From the NCBI RefSeq assembly GCF_021018895.1, contig NC_079375.1:18697992-18761991 (forward strand): 64,000 bases of DNA. The letters run 5' to 3'. The notes beneath the pieces were generated by a model. That model was not told the origin of the DNA. It did no database searches and worked only from the letters and a program-made list of their open reading frames with translations. Below, one piece after another: positions 1-22,775 of this stretch; the first letter of the stretch is position 1, and each line of letters opens with the position of its first letter. The position numbers and the translations under genes are program-made. The stretch comes from Seriola aureovittata (lineage: Eukaryota > Chordata > Actinopteri > Carangiformes > Carangidae).

Positions 1-11312
<11,312 letters not shown>

Positions 11313-14300
11313 CCACCGCACAGCATGCTCATGCGCAGGTGTGTGAACGCTGTTGCCCCGGGCGGGGGGGTAGTGGAGGGGTAGGGGGAGGAGGTGAGAG
11401 TTTCTCATCTGAAAGGATAAAACTAGGAGGAGCAGATTTCTGAAGTATGTTGGTATAGACCTCGTCTGGGCTTAGCATCGATTCCACACCAAGCGACCCA
11501 ATCAAACCCCACAAGAGAGCTTTTAAAAGAAACTGTATTGTAAGAAAATGCATCGAAAATGTTTTTGAAGACTGCTGCCAGCCTCCCGTCTCTTTAGAAC
11601 CGGAGAGATGATTTACGACTGATGACATACGAGTTATGGTATGAATCATGTTCGTGGTTCTTCTGTCATCCAGTTTTGATTTATTTCAGATACCTAGTTT
11701 TCATTTGAGGGAGCTTGATGAGAACATCATGAGGGCGGAAGTCTCGTATCTCTATCAATGACTGACTAAGCTATAAGCTGCAGAGCAAACCCTTCACAAA
11801 CTACAGTGCACAGCTCGTCTGTTAACATAGAGTAGCTTGATAACTCAGAGGAAGCACATGTCAAGTTTAACCTCCCTCTGTGCTAGTACAGATATTAATT
11901 TTGCGCTGATCCCTGTGTGGTTTGTTAGAGGAGCCAAAGTCAGGTCCAGTTTGATTTGAGTGAAGATGTAAAGCGGAATGAGTCATTATTTTGCCACCTA
12001 AGTTATTTTTAGGAAATGCTGAATTTTGATTTTTACCATAGTAAATAGCAGTCATCAGTTATGCATGAAATCACAAATCACTGTGCATACTTGTTTTGCC
12101 TTAATAGCTTTACATTTTGTTTTTCTATTCTGTAAATGAGAAAAATAGTCATTTTTACTGTTTTACAGGTGGTTTGGCCTACAGTGTTCACAGTTGCATT
12201 ATTGTAGTTGTACTTTTGAGGTGTGCTGATATTTATCCATTACTTCATCCACTGTCACTACCATATCATTTATCACATTCATTTATCAGTCTAATCTAAA
12301 TGGATAAATGAATCCTTTGTTATGAAATAGATGTTTACAGGCGTGTTTTATTTTGCATTTTACATGTAAAGAATGTGATTAGATTTTGCGTAATAGTATC
12401 TATGCAAAACTACAGTGATTGATTTAGGACTGTAAAATGAGACATAAAATGAACCCTTATATAGAGGAAGCCAATGTGCAGGATTCTTACAGAATGCACA
12501 GTGATGGTGCCATGTTATATTTCTTTTGAAACGCTATACATTTTGCTTTCAGACTAGTGATAGAGAAAAACAAAAAGGCTCGGTGAGTGTGACATACAGT
12601 AGAAAGTCTCCTGGATTACTCCCAAAGATGTGACCTCAGTGTAGTTGAGATATATATATTTTTCCAGACAATTGAACTGCCTCTATCCTAGAACAGCATT
12701 GTTGATGCAATGAGAATGTATTTAGGTCACATCTGTACAGCTGTGTTGTTGCCATCTTGTCCTCATCGCCTCTCATCTCTAGCCTTTATGTACTGTAGGA
12801 CCAAAAATCTTTCACCTGTTCATTTTCTCCCAACAGAGGAGATGTGGCTGTTTTATATATGACTTTGCTTGTTTCCTTGACACTGCGGTGACACTGAATA
12901 TCAGTTTCTTCGTCATGCTCATGTTGTGTGCTCCCCTCATCGAGCTCATGGTCTTTGGTTCTGCATTAATATGGCTTCAAGCATTTGCTCCTTTGTGTGT
13001 TTCTCAGTGAATGGATCCTTTGGATTCACTCGCAACTGTATGTCATTATTGCACTTTATGCATTTATTTAAACCACTGATTTATGAGAGTTTATACCAAA
13101 CACCCCCTGTGACTGTTATGTGCACTGGACCTGTTTGCCCTGTCTTTGATTAAACTGCCTTCTTGTAAAAAACAAAAAAAAACAAAAGAGAAATATGAAA
13201 AAAAGCTAAATTATAGTTATTTTTGAAACGTCTTATATAGATTGTCTATTTAAAAGAGCTGTTTTTCTTAATCAGTGAATATTTTGTTAGCTCTCTACTG
13301 TTACACGGTTTTTCCAAAATTTTGGAAAGCATTTGTATTTTGGGACAGTGGTGATCAGAGCTGTGTCGGTCATGTTCCTGTGTTGCAGCTCTCTCTGCTA
13401 CTGACAGCAGGTTCGGGTAAATTCAACTAAATGAACTATGTGTATAATTAATCACTGAGTAGCAGATTAAAAGTTTATTATTAAAATAGTTTAAGATACA
13501 GATATAGTGTGATTTCTCAAATGAGAACATTCACAAATTTGCGGGGCATATTATCACAATATTGTGCCAGGTGAGATCAATAGGTCCCTGAAATGTATTT
13601 TATGGAATCCATATTGTAATTCAGTCCAGGTATATTGTTATTAAAATGCCCATCAAATAGAGTATAATTTATTTTCTAGGACACTATATAGCCACTTCCC
13701 ATCAATATTCCACACTATGAAAAAGGCTAATCTGTAGCTACTACATTATGTCTGTTGATGTGTGTCAAGGTCCTGTTGTGCCAGCATGTTTCACCATTAT
13801 TCTCACACAGCGTGAATCAAAAATCTTCTAGGAAATGTGATCGAATCAGCTGAAATTAAGTTGTTGACCTTGACCTTTTTTTTTCCTTTTCAAAAAATAT
13901 TCTAATGTTCTGGATGCATCATGTTTCTGACTTTTGATGCAGTGGGGTTTTTTTTTTTTTTTTTTTTTTTGGCTTGTTATTTTCTATTTTAATAATTTTG
14001 TGACTGCATGAATCGCTGGACATGTTCGCCCCTCGATGGCTTGGGTTTTATTTCCGTTAAATGGTGGATTCAGCTTTGTTTGTCTAAGTGTTTTGTTTTT
14101 CTTGTGTGGTAAAATTGTCTTTTGTCCCTTTTGAATTCAGAGTCATGGATAGGCTAAGTAACTGCTACGTGAAGCCTAAAAGCATCAGAAATATGGTAAT
14201 CAGCCTTTTATGCACATGTAGAAGCTGTTGTTTGGTACTATGTTTTACACTGCAATATACAGTATGTGCTTATTTTCTGTGCAACACACACAGTTTTATT

Positions 14301-15490
14301 ATGTCATGGTATAGACTAGCTTTGTATATGGCTATTATAGGAACAATGTTTTTCGTGCTCTATGTGATATGATGTCAAAGTGAGAAAATGCACTGAGAAA
14401 TACTGTGCTGCAATATGTTATTGTGGCTCTATATTCTCTGCTGGACCTCAGACTTTATAGTGAGCCTGACATCTTTGTAGGTCCACTTTATGTTTTGATA
14501 TTTCTTTGAACGTTCTTGTGGTCATGTAGATAGCTCTGACTGATGTGTTGCCTGTTACTGCCACCTTTTTATGCATCAACGTTCAGGTATCCATTGGTGT
14601 TACACCAGTGTTTACAGAAACAAGAGTTTACAACAGAGCAATGTTTGTTTTTCTTTTCATAAGATGTTTCAACTTAGTTCAATACTTTATCTACAATAAC
14701 AGACTACATATGAACCACTTGCAGTGTAGATCAACTTTGAATCAGTAATGTAATTTCAATTGTACGACCGTTATTATATTCTTTCATCCCTGTGCATTTC
14801 AAGGCCCTGAAAGTACTTTTTATTTAATTCACAGACTTTCTTTCTGCAGAAATTCCCCTCCCTGTGTATGTCCCATTATTGGCAGCGTGCCAGCAGACGT
14901 TTTTTAAGAGAGTAGGTACTATGTAGATTTATTGGATTTAGCTTTACAAAAAAAATTGTCATCAGCACTGTTTATTCTTTTCTTTCTTTTTTTCTTTGTT
15001 AAATCAACAGTTAAGCCAAAAATCCAAAGTTCAAAACAGCCATAAATGAGAGAGAATTGAGACATCTTATCCTCCTAACTGTTGAAACACGTTGTTTTTC
15101 AAAATACTTTATTGCGGTACAAATTATTTCAGGCATAATATTATCAATGCATTGTTTACAACGAACATGATTACTGAAAGTCTTGCAGCATAACTTAAAG
15201 AGATGTGACTGATGTGTCCCGTCCACTACCTGAGAAATCTCTTTTCTGCATGATACTGAATTTCAAAATATGTCAGAAAATACCTTGACATGTTGTATTT
15301 TGCTTTAAATTAAGTATTTAGTTTTGCCTTTGTTTTATAATTCTGCAGTCAAACACTAATTTGTAGTGAATACAACTATATACATCTTGTCTGAGAAATC
15401 ACATAGACATACAGTAAGAAATAACATTAGAAATAGCAGATACAAACACTGTATAGTCAGGCTACATATATATATATATATATATCCGTG

Positions 15491-15533
<43 letters not shown>

Positions 15534-16115
15534 ACTTTGTGACATAACATGTACACATAGTGAATCAGAAAGATGAAATGGAGACGTAATCATGTATGGT
15601 CACTCTGTGGGTTAACCACATCTATGAATCCTTTGTGTGCATTTTGAGGACTGCCCACTGCTGGTTCAAGCCTCATACAATGGCAGCTAAATTGTTACAT
15701 AATGTATTTTGTTTCAGAGTACAGTGATACTATTCCAAACACTGCACATGCATTTTACTGCCGTGAAGGGGTGCGCTAAGCTCCTATAGTGCACCCACAG
15801 CAACAGGAAACATTATGCTCATAGAATATGCAAAATCTAGCGTTCTGCAGCACAGCTTGGCAAGTTGGTACTTTTTTTTGAGCTAACCCTTTAAAAAATG
15901 ACTGGTTCAATCCTTCAAATTGTGTGTTTTGTAATTTCTGTCAAATCGGACCAAAAGAATCCAAGTTGGCTGTAAATGTGTGCTATATTCAAATGAAATA
16001 TGCTTCTGTTTGAACTGTACCTGATGTATTTTTCTTGTGTGAAGGCTTATGTCTTTGTATCTTTGCATTATTATTTGTAAATGAAATGAGAATAAATATA
16101 TCTGAATAAGCAGAG
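11313..16115 (+). other. crtc1: crtc1 3' untranslated region (about 4.8 kb) ending at an AATAAA signal
   Basis: After the TAA at 11310-11312 no coding exon is seen until 17791. The stretch is AT-rich with T-rich and AU-rich patches, a TA microsatellite at 15465-15531, an ATTAAA at 13149-13154 followed by an A-rich run (possible early poly(A) site), and AATAAA at 16091-16096 (possible distal site). Long 3' UTRs are usual for CRTC genes. The exact end is inferred, and some of this stretch could be intergenic. Confidence 0.5.
15465..15531. repeat. (TA)n microsatellite, interrupted
   Basis: TA dinucleotides at about 15465-15486 and 15495-15531, separated by a CCGTGTATG-like interruption. Confidence 0.95.
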
Positions 16116-17400
16116 ATGTTTCATCTTATTTTGTCCTTAGGTGGATTACAAAAAGAACTGGAAAACAAAGAGATAAAGCAGTAGCTGCATGGTGATTGCA
16201 GCCCCCATAACTGGCATAACTTAGACTTTCTCTCCCACTGCACAGCTTCACGCCCAGCATTTGCCGTGCCTCTCCCACTCTGTCCACACTAATGTGAGTT
16301 GATAGTAGACATTTTGCATGTGGGATGGGTAAGACAAAAGTCAAGATGACGAGCGGAAGATTTCTGTCTTTTTTTTTTTTTTTAACAATAAGTAAGGTCA
16401 TGATGATGTTGGGAAGGTTTTCATTTATTGGCTTATATTGCAGCTGTGGAGAAGCTACTTTGAGCCTGGAAGTGTTTTATTAGAACTGACACATCTCAAA
16501 ATGAATCTCCAATTTTGATTTCTTAATACCAATACTTATGAAATTAGCAAGAAATTTGACAAGTTTATTTTTATGTTTGTAGATATTATATTTAGCCACT
16601 CGGGAATAAACATACTGCACTAAAACTAAGCATGACTGATCCCCTCACGCTGAAGTTCCCGCGCTTCACCACAACTGATACCCTTAAATGACTCAAGAGT
16701 GTTTTACAATCACTTTCCTCCAGCCATCATGACTCTCTCCTGGCTCAACCCCCTCTTACAGTTGTACCCTATTTTAAATGCATGACTCCATCTGCTGGTT
16801 GAATGTTGTAACATAAAGTCAGCAAGATCCATCATTCATAACAATCTATATGTTGTGACAAACACATTATTTGAGCTTCTGCCTCCTCAAAAAAACGGTG
16901 TGCATGTGTGAGGTGCAATTATGGGAAAAAAATACCATGAGTTAATTTAAAAGAGTGTTAACTTCCTCAGCTGATTTTGATGCAATTCTCTCACCTGGGA
17001 GTGAAAGAGGAGAGATCTAACTGACAGAAAATAGTGTATTTTAAATGTATTACATGTAATCTTTTGCATTTTGATATCCATCCTTTGATTTGACATGTGG
17101 CTTTGGTGAAAGCTGAAATGATGAGTGTATAATTCAATTAGCCTAGTTAATTGACAGAAAATCGACCAACAACAATATTTCGTATTGAAGAATTGAAGAA
17201 GACTTAAGCCAGAAAAAATGCCAAACATTCTTTTGCTGGATCTGCTGCACGTTTCTGTTTATGTAGTTTTGAACCTTGTAAGAAATCTGAACTGGCCACT
17301 GCCCACAATTTTCTGACATATTAATAGACTCATGCTCATTATTTTTTGTGGGGGACTGTTTCAAATTCCGTTGCTCAGTTCAGTGATCTGCTGTGTAAAA
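16116..17400. other. Spacer between crtc1 and med26
   Basis: AT-rich and without an assignable gene. The minus-strand open frame at 16126-16401 has no recognisable domain. A poly(T) run lies at about 16371-16383. Confidence 0.5.
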
Positions 17401-17516
17401 TTAATTTACTATGGGTCAGTAAGGCATTTAGAAAGAAGCAGTGGGGTATACCCAAGAGTGTAGGTGTACGGCAGGGATGTTTACTTGACTACGTGCAGAC
17501 GTCAAAGCGCACTCAC

Positions 17517-17634
17517 CGTATCCCAGCATGCAGCAGGAGGCCGTTGAGAGATCCAGCAGCTGGTAGTGAGTTGCTAGAGCGCCGAGCAGGCAGCAGCTAG
17601 CGGCCAACACAGCGCACACATTTCCCACTTCCAT
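17517..17634 (-). other. Candidate first coding exon of a divergent transcript opposite med26
   Basis: On the minus strand an ATG at 17634 opens 39 codons plus one base (MEVGNVCAVLAASCCLLGAL followed by ATHYQLLDL...). It ends at a consensus donor, ATACG|GTGAGT, with GT at 17516-17515. The N-terminus is hydrophobic and could be a signal peptide or membrane segment. It lies about 150 bp from the med26 ATG in opposite orientation, as at a bidirectional promoter. I do not recognise the protein and could not find a convincing second exon further left, so it may be chance. Confidence 0.2.
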
Positions 17635-17790
17635 GTGAGACAAACTGAGCCGTGTACCTTACAGGCGACAGAAGAATATGCTGTTCGGACGCCTGACGTG
17701 TAACCGCAGCGGCTTTTGAGTCACCATTGTCACCCGGTTTTCATTTTGGAGGATTCCTCCCTCCATCCTCCGGATCGCACCGAACAGGCA
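17635..17790 (+). promoter_or_regulatory. med26: med26 5' UTR / promoter-proximal region
   Basis: The DNA upstream of the med26 ATG is more GC-rich and CpG-containing than its surroundings and has no TATA box close by, as expected of a housekeeping gene. The transcription start is not resolvable by eye. Confidence 0.4.
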
Positions 17791-20700
17791 ATGACAACGG
17801 TCTCAGCAACCCCGCAGCAGATGAGGGACCGGCTGCTGCAGGCCATCGACAGTCAGAGCAATGTGAGTAACGCTAAAGCTAACAGGCTAGCTGGCGAACG
17901 TTAGCTTGTTTACCTGCACCCCAGGACACTCGACAAGGCAATTCACACAACAACTGTCAAATAACTGTGTATTGTTTGTTTTAAATATGCGTGTTTTATG
18001 TTTTGGGTGAGCACCAACATGTCCATGAAATGCGAAGAGAAGCCGAACTCTTCAGTTGACAGCTTGTAAGCTAACATAGCAGCAGTGTTGCCATGGTTAG
18101 ACAGTAGTCCTGGCGTTAGCTGTATAGCATGCTAGCTGTTAGCTTAGCCCAAACACAGAAGCGACTTTAGAGTATTTCACGGCATGGACGTAAAGCATAC
18201 ATATTCCCTAGGAATACTCATTTTAGTATTGAATCGTCTGCTTGTTTAATCAGTTGACTAGATGATGTTTCGTTGTTGATTGTTTCACACCAAAAATTCC
18301 ATGTTAACGAAGTGTGAGCGGTAGCTAGCTTACTCTTAGCTTGAAAAGCTGAAGCTACGTTGTAGGAAATAGTCGGATCCTTCCTTCTCAAGTTAGTTAA
18401 ATGCTAGCGGTAGCCAATTCAGCTAACAGGTAAGTCTGCCGACACTCGCTGATTGACTTTGTCGACAGGACGAAGAAACTCGCTTAGATTAAAGTTTGTG
18501 TTTTTTTCCTAGTTTTGGCTTTTGTTCGCATGCTACACTTCTATTAAAACCTTTGCAATGAAAAAGGTTTTTGGAGTTGACACTTTTCCATCTTTACTTT
18601 TCAGCGTCGTACAGACAGACAAGCTAATGTTTCCCAGGCTAACGTGAAAGCTAACGTTAACGCGCCCCACATACACACGTTGTAGGCACGATTCAATGGC
18701 TTTCACATCAATTTGGGAGACTTGGTTAATCATGCCAGTAGTGGTCATTAACGTTGTTTTTCTTCATAAATAAAGAGTAATTGGAATTCCAATTCAACAA
18801 TCACTTTTACTGTTATTTCCACAGGTAATGGTTGAGTTTAGGCTAATACCAAATATTTGCTTTGTGTGGAGGTGAAGTAATACAAAATGTTTGTATTTCC
18901 TCCCTGCAGATATGCAATATGGTGGTTGTATTGGAGGTAATTGCCTGTCTTGAAAAATATCCTATCACCAAAGAAGCACTTGAGGTAAGACAAGTAATTA
19001 AACATGAACTACTACTTCATGTAGAAAATTTGTGAGCTTTATGTGTTTCTAACTGTCACACACATTATTTATGTAGGAAACTCGACTAGGAAAGTTGATC
19101 AATGATGTCAGGAAGAAGACCAAGGATGAAGACCTTGCAAAGCGTGCTAAGAAACTCTTAAGGAACTGGCAAAAGCTGATTGAACCCGGGCCAGCTGTGG
19201 CTGCGAGTGCCCCTGGGTCTACCAATGGTAGTTCTCATCCCTGCAGAACAGATGCCTCTCCTCCTGATATTTCTGTGTCAGGGAAGGGTGTCACTGAGGT
19301 CAAAATCAGAAATGATGTTCACAACACATATTCACCAAAAGCTGAAAAATCAAGCAGTCGTAAGCGGCGGGCAGAGCACAGAGACAGTGGAGTGCACTTA
19401 CCAGAAAAAATCTCCAAGATGTCTCCATATGATAACAATGTTTCACCACCACCCACCAATGGGATTGCAGGCAGTCCAGATGCCCAGCCTGATCAGGAGG
19501 TTGTTCCGTCTCCTGACAGATCTCGAATAGAGCACCTTGATAACGATAAAACCAACAGAATTCCGGTTAATGCTGTCAAGCCTCGCCCCAGCTCCCCTGG
19601 AGTGGCCAAACTACCTAGCACTTCCTCTTTGATCAAGGTTGCTGTGATGCAGCAACAGGCCAGACTGGATGAAGGAGGAGGAGGGGGCTATTATCAAGCC
19701 AAAAGTCCCCGTGGCCTCACTACCAGTCCAAGGAGCATGAAGCAAGACACAGTGACCAAGCGCTCTTCAGTATATGCACAGAAAGGAACTCCAATCCCAA
19801 GCCCTTCCTCTAGGGACTCTCCCTTGTCTTTGTCCCAGCCTGTGTCCTCTCCAGCCCAAGCATCATACGCTGACAAGCTGCCACATTCTTCTCATAGGTC
19901 CTCAATGCACTGGCCCAGTTCGTCAGAAGTCCCCTCTCATTGCCCACCACAAGACATATCTGCAACACTGGAATCCCTGTCAGTCTCCCCTTCAACCTCT
20001 CTCCCCCAACAGAACTCAGAACTACACAGACCGACATCTGAGGGAGCCATGGCTGTGTCTGATGACACAGACGGGTCAACGGCCCCTAACTCGGAGCATA
20101 AAAGGAGGAAGTACAGGTCTAGAGACTACTCTGTCAACTTAGATGGCCAGAAAATAGAGGACACGACTAAACCTGTACGGTTAAAAGAACGCAGACTAAC
20201 ATTTGACCCTGTGACAGGTCAGATCAAACCTCTGGTACATAAAGAACCTTCTCAAACAGAGGAAATCCCCAATCCTGAACCTTCTGAATCTAGGCAGAGA
20301 ACTGAAAGCACTGTACAACAGCCCACTCCCCCAGTCCCTGCCCCGGCCCCGGCTCCAGCCCCAGCCCCCGCCCCAGCCCCAACCCCAACCCCAACTCCAA
20401 CTCCAACTCCAGCCCTAGCCCCATCCTCAGCCCCAGGCCCTAGCCCTAACCCTTTCCACCAAACAAACTGGAAGGAGCTGTCCAGAAATGAAATCATCCA
20501 GTCCTACTTGAACCTTCAGAGCAATGTGCTCACCTCCTCAGGGGTCCAGGCCCCTAGTGCACACTTTTTCATGTCAGAGTATCTGAAAAGGGAAGAACAG
20601 GAGATTAAGGATTCAAGGAAGACACATGTTCTGCAGACGGACAGCTCAGTAGGGGATTTACCAGGCGTGAGCCGGGAGGTGACAGACGAGGACCTGGACA

Positions 20701-20843
20701 GGATACACACACAGCACTGGCCAGGGGTGAATGGTTGTTATGATACCAAGGGCACCTGGTATGATTGGACAGAGTGCATATCATTGGACCCTCATGGGGA
20801 TGAAAGCAAATTGAACATCCTGCCATATGTTTGCCTAGACTGA
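17791..20843 (+). CDS. med26: Mediator complex subunit 26
   Basis: Subunit of the Mediator coactivator complex. Its N-terminal TFIIS-like (LW) domain binds TFIID or the EAF/ELL elongation factors, and its C-terminus binds Mediator. Exons: 17791-17862, 18910-18984, 19077-20843 (TGA); 637 aa against about 600 in human. Residues about 1-90 match the TFIIS N domain (PQQMRDRLLQAID, NMVVVLEVIACLEKYPIT, TRLGKLINDVRKKTKDEDLA, AKKLLRNWQKLIEP). The middle is low-complexity and serine/proline-rich with a basic SRKRRAEHRDSG motif and RDYSVNLDGQK. The C-terminal domain is highly conserved (NWKELSRNEIIQSYL, HFFMSEYLKREEQE, QHWPGVNGC, DWTECISLDPHGD, LNILPYVCLD). One large last exon encodes residues 50-637, as in other vertebrates. 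The start was chosen because it matches the family N-terminus and fits the exon phases. Odd point: a Pro-Ala/Pro-Thr tract at residues 470-495. Confidence 0.97.
17863..18909 (+). other. med26: med26 intron 1, rich in GCTA/TAGC motifs
   Basis: The intron is studded with GCTAAC, GTTAGC and GCTAGC words, more than a dozen between 17870 and 18660, some within a few bases of each other. No exon or RNA gene is seen. The same motif style recurs in the putative dpp9 first intron and, more weakly, in rps15 intron 1. Confidence 0.6.
20337..20414 (+). repeat. med26: In-frame CCNGCC/CCNAC-type repeat coding (PA)7(PT)5(PA)
   Basis: Hexanucleotide-like coding repeat inside the med26 last exon: seven Pro-Ala pairs, five Pro-Thr pairs, then one Pro-Ala (residues 470-495), continuing into an Ala/Pro/Ser-rich stretch. 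It lies just before the conserved C-terminal domain that starts near NWKELSRNEI. Third positions vary (ccc, cca, ccg, cct), so it is not a pure recent expansion. Confidence 0.95.
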
Positions 20844-22775
20844 GGGGTTTGGGACGGTTGCTGTCCTTTTCCACTCCTTTCTTTGTCTCTACAGAGACAA
20901 GATACTTTGTGATTTTGTTTGTCCACTGTGAGTTTAGCAAAAGCCAGGCCTGCTAAACTCCCCCATGCCTCTTCTTCTTTCTGTGATAATCTATTGAGAT
21001 TTTGGTATAAAAAGAGTAAAGATTAAAAGAAGTAGTTGAGTTTGTAATACCAAGGGCTGTTTCTGTTTTATTTTTCAAACTGAAAGCCACAGGAATAATG
21101 AGGCCCTAGCTGCAGAGTGCTGGTACTAACACAGAAGGCCTAAAAGAGAGGGCATAATTATCCCAGACAACCAGAAATGGTGTTATGATGTGAATTCTTA
21201 ATGTTCAGAATTGTACCCCTGTTTCAGGGTTATTGGGATGATACTGCCTTCTTCTTTTACCTTCTAGTTTCTAATGAGGAATTACAATCTAGTGTTAAAT
21301 TTGAGGGGAAGGCTGGGGTTTAGCTGTCCTGTCCAGACCGCTATGTTGGTGCCCAGAAAAGGTGTTGATAGAGCTCATCTAGCACAGGTAGAGCTGAACA
21401 TGTCCAGAGTATGAAATTCTGGAGCATATTTGGCAGTTACAAGAAGCTTTATGTGAGATATAAAGAGTAAATTATAAATTTCGTATCATGTATACATCTA
21501 TTTATTTTTGACCAGTTCATCAAAACAGATGTTCAAAAACCTATAGATTTCTTTTTTTTTTTTCCTGTTTGCATCACAATGTTGTCAGCCTAATCTTCAA
21601 TGTTAAAGGGGGCATACAAATGTTTTTGCATGGTCTTTCTTTAAGATTGATCAATGCATTTGGTTATTAACATTCCATACTCCACCCTTCACCCAGTTTC
21701 ACTCTCTCTGTCTCATCACACAGCTCTTATATGTCCAAGTAATCTCAACTGTTGAGAAGTAAATCCTGAGAAATTATTTGGTTTCAAATGGTTCCATTAA
21801 ATAGTGTGGTGCTACTTTGAAACTTCACTACAGTGAAAACTATTGCCACCCACTAATTCTCTCCCAAGCCAATCAATACTTGCATTTGAGACGAAAAAAA
21901 AAAAAAAGGAAATGTTTGAATGCTGGAACTCACTTTGTTTCCATTCCTTTAGATATTGTTTGCCTTCTGAAAATCCTTGACTTTTGTATGTTAAACAGCC
22001 TTAGTGAATGTACAGGATTGAGACCTCTTATGCACTTGTACATAAGTTGACAATTTGTTGGTCATTTCATCGCTGACTTGATTCAAGTGTGAATAGTGAG
22101 TGATCCTCCCACAAGTTACAGTTATGTGCCCGTAGTTTATTCAGACACATTTAAAGTTCTTTCAGCTGCTTTCAAGAGTCTAGAAAAAAAATTAGGACAT
22201 TGTTTTGAGGTAGCATTTCCTTTGCTTCCATTTTTAAATACAGCAAACATAAAAGGGAGAGAGAAAGCTGTGTGCATCAGATATTCTTGGTATTGTTCAT
22301 GTGACAACTAATACTTAATTTTGTTTTCCCTTTATACTCATCAGTCACTACCACTTTTTCTTCACAATTTGAATTAAGATAGGCTTATGCGCAGCCTTTC
22401 TTGTTGGTTTGTTTGTTTGTTCTTTCAGTCATTCATCCCTACCAATGTGCCTTGGTAAATGGTTAATCTGGATTTGCTTCCGCATAAAACACGCCTGTCT
22501 GTGGAGCTGGGTTTATGTGCGAGAATTCCAAATCCCATGATCAAAATGAAGCTGGTATATGCACCGTTTCTGTTAACTTTTTGTACACATTGATCAAGCA
22601 AGGGTGAAGCTGCAGACAATGAGAAACTGCACAACAACACAGCTGGCAATAAAGGAAAAGTGCTACAACTGGTTGATAAGAACCTGTTTTCTGGAGTTTT
22701 GACTGGGGCATCTTTATTTGTTCAGTGTTTAACATCTCTCAATTGTTTGAAAAATAAAATGATCTAAATCTTCAG
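20844..22775 (+). other. med26: med26 3' untranslated region
   Basis: No coding potential is seen after the TGA at 20841-20843. AATAAA at 22753-22758 is the best candidate poly(A) signal. Short poly(A)/poly(T) runs occur at about 21549-21564 and 21894-21907. Confidence 0.5.

Noticed and set aside
14088..14372. 94-codon hydrophobic frame in the crtc1 3' UTR
   Set aside because: T-rich DNA readily encodes Phe/Leu/Cys-rich frames. There is no family resemblance, no splice support, and it lies between the crtc1 stop and its likely poly(A) site.
16126..16401. Minus-strand 91-codon frame, considered as a second exon for the candidate divergent transcript
   Set aside because: An acceptor-like TTAG exists, but the frame includes poly-Lys from a T run, has no family resemblance, and no joined product is recognisable.
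20252..20497. Minus-strand open frame with Gly-Val/Gly-Ala repeats
   Set aside because: It is the antisense shadow of the Pro-Ala/Pro-Thr tract in med26.
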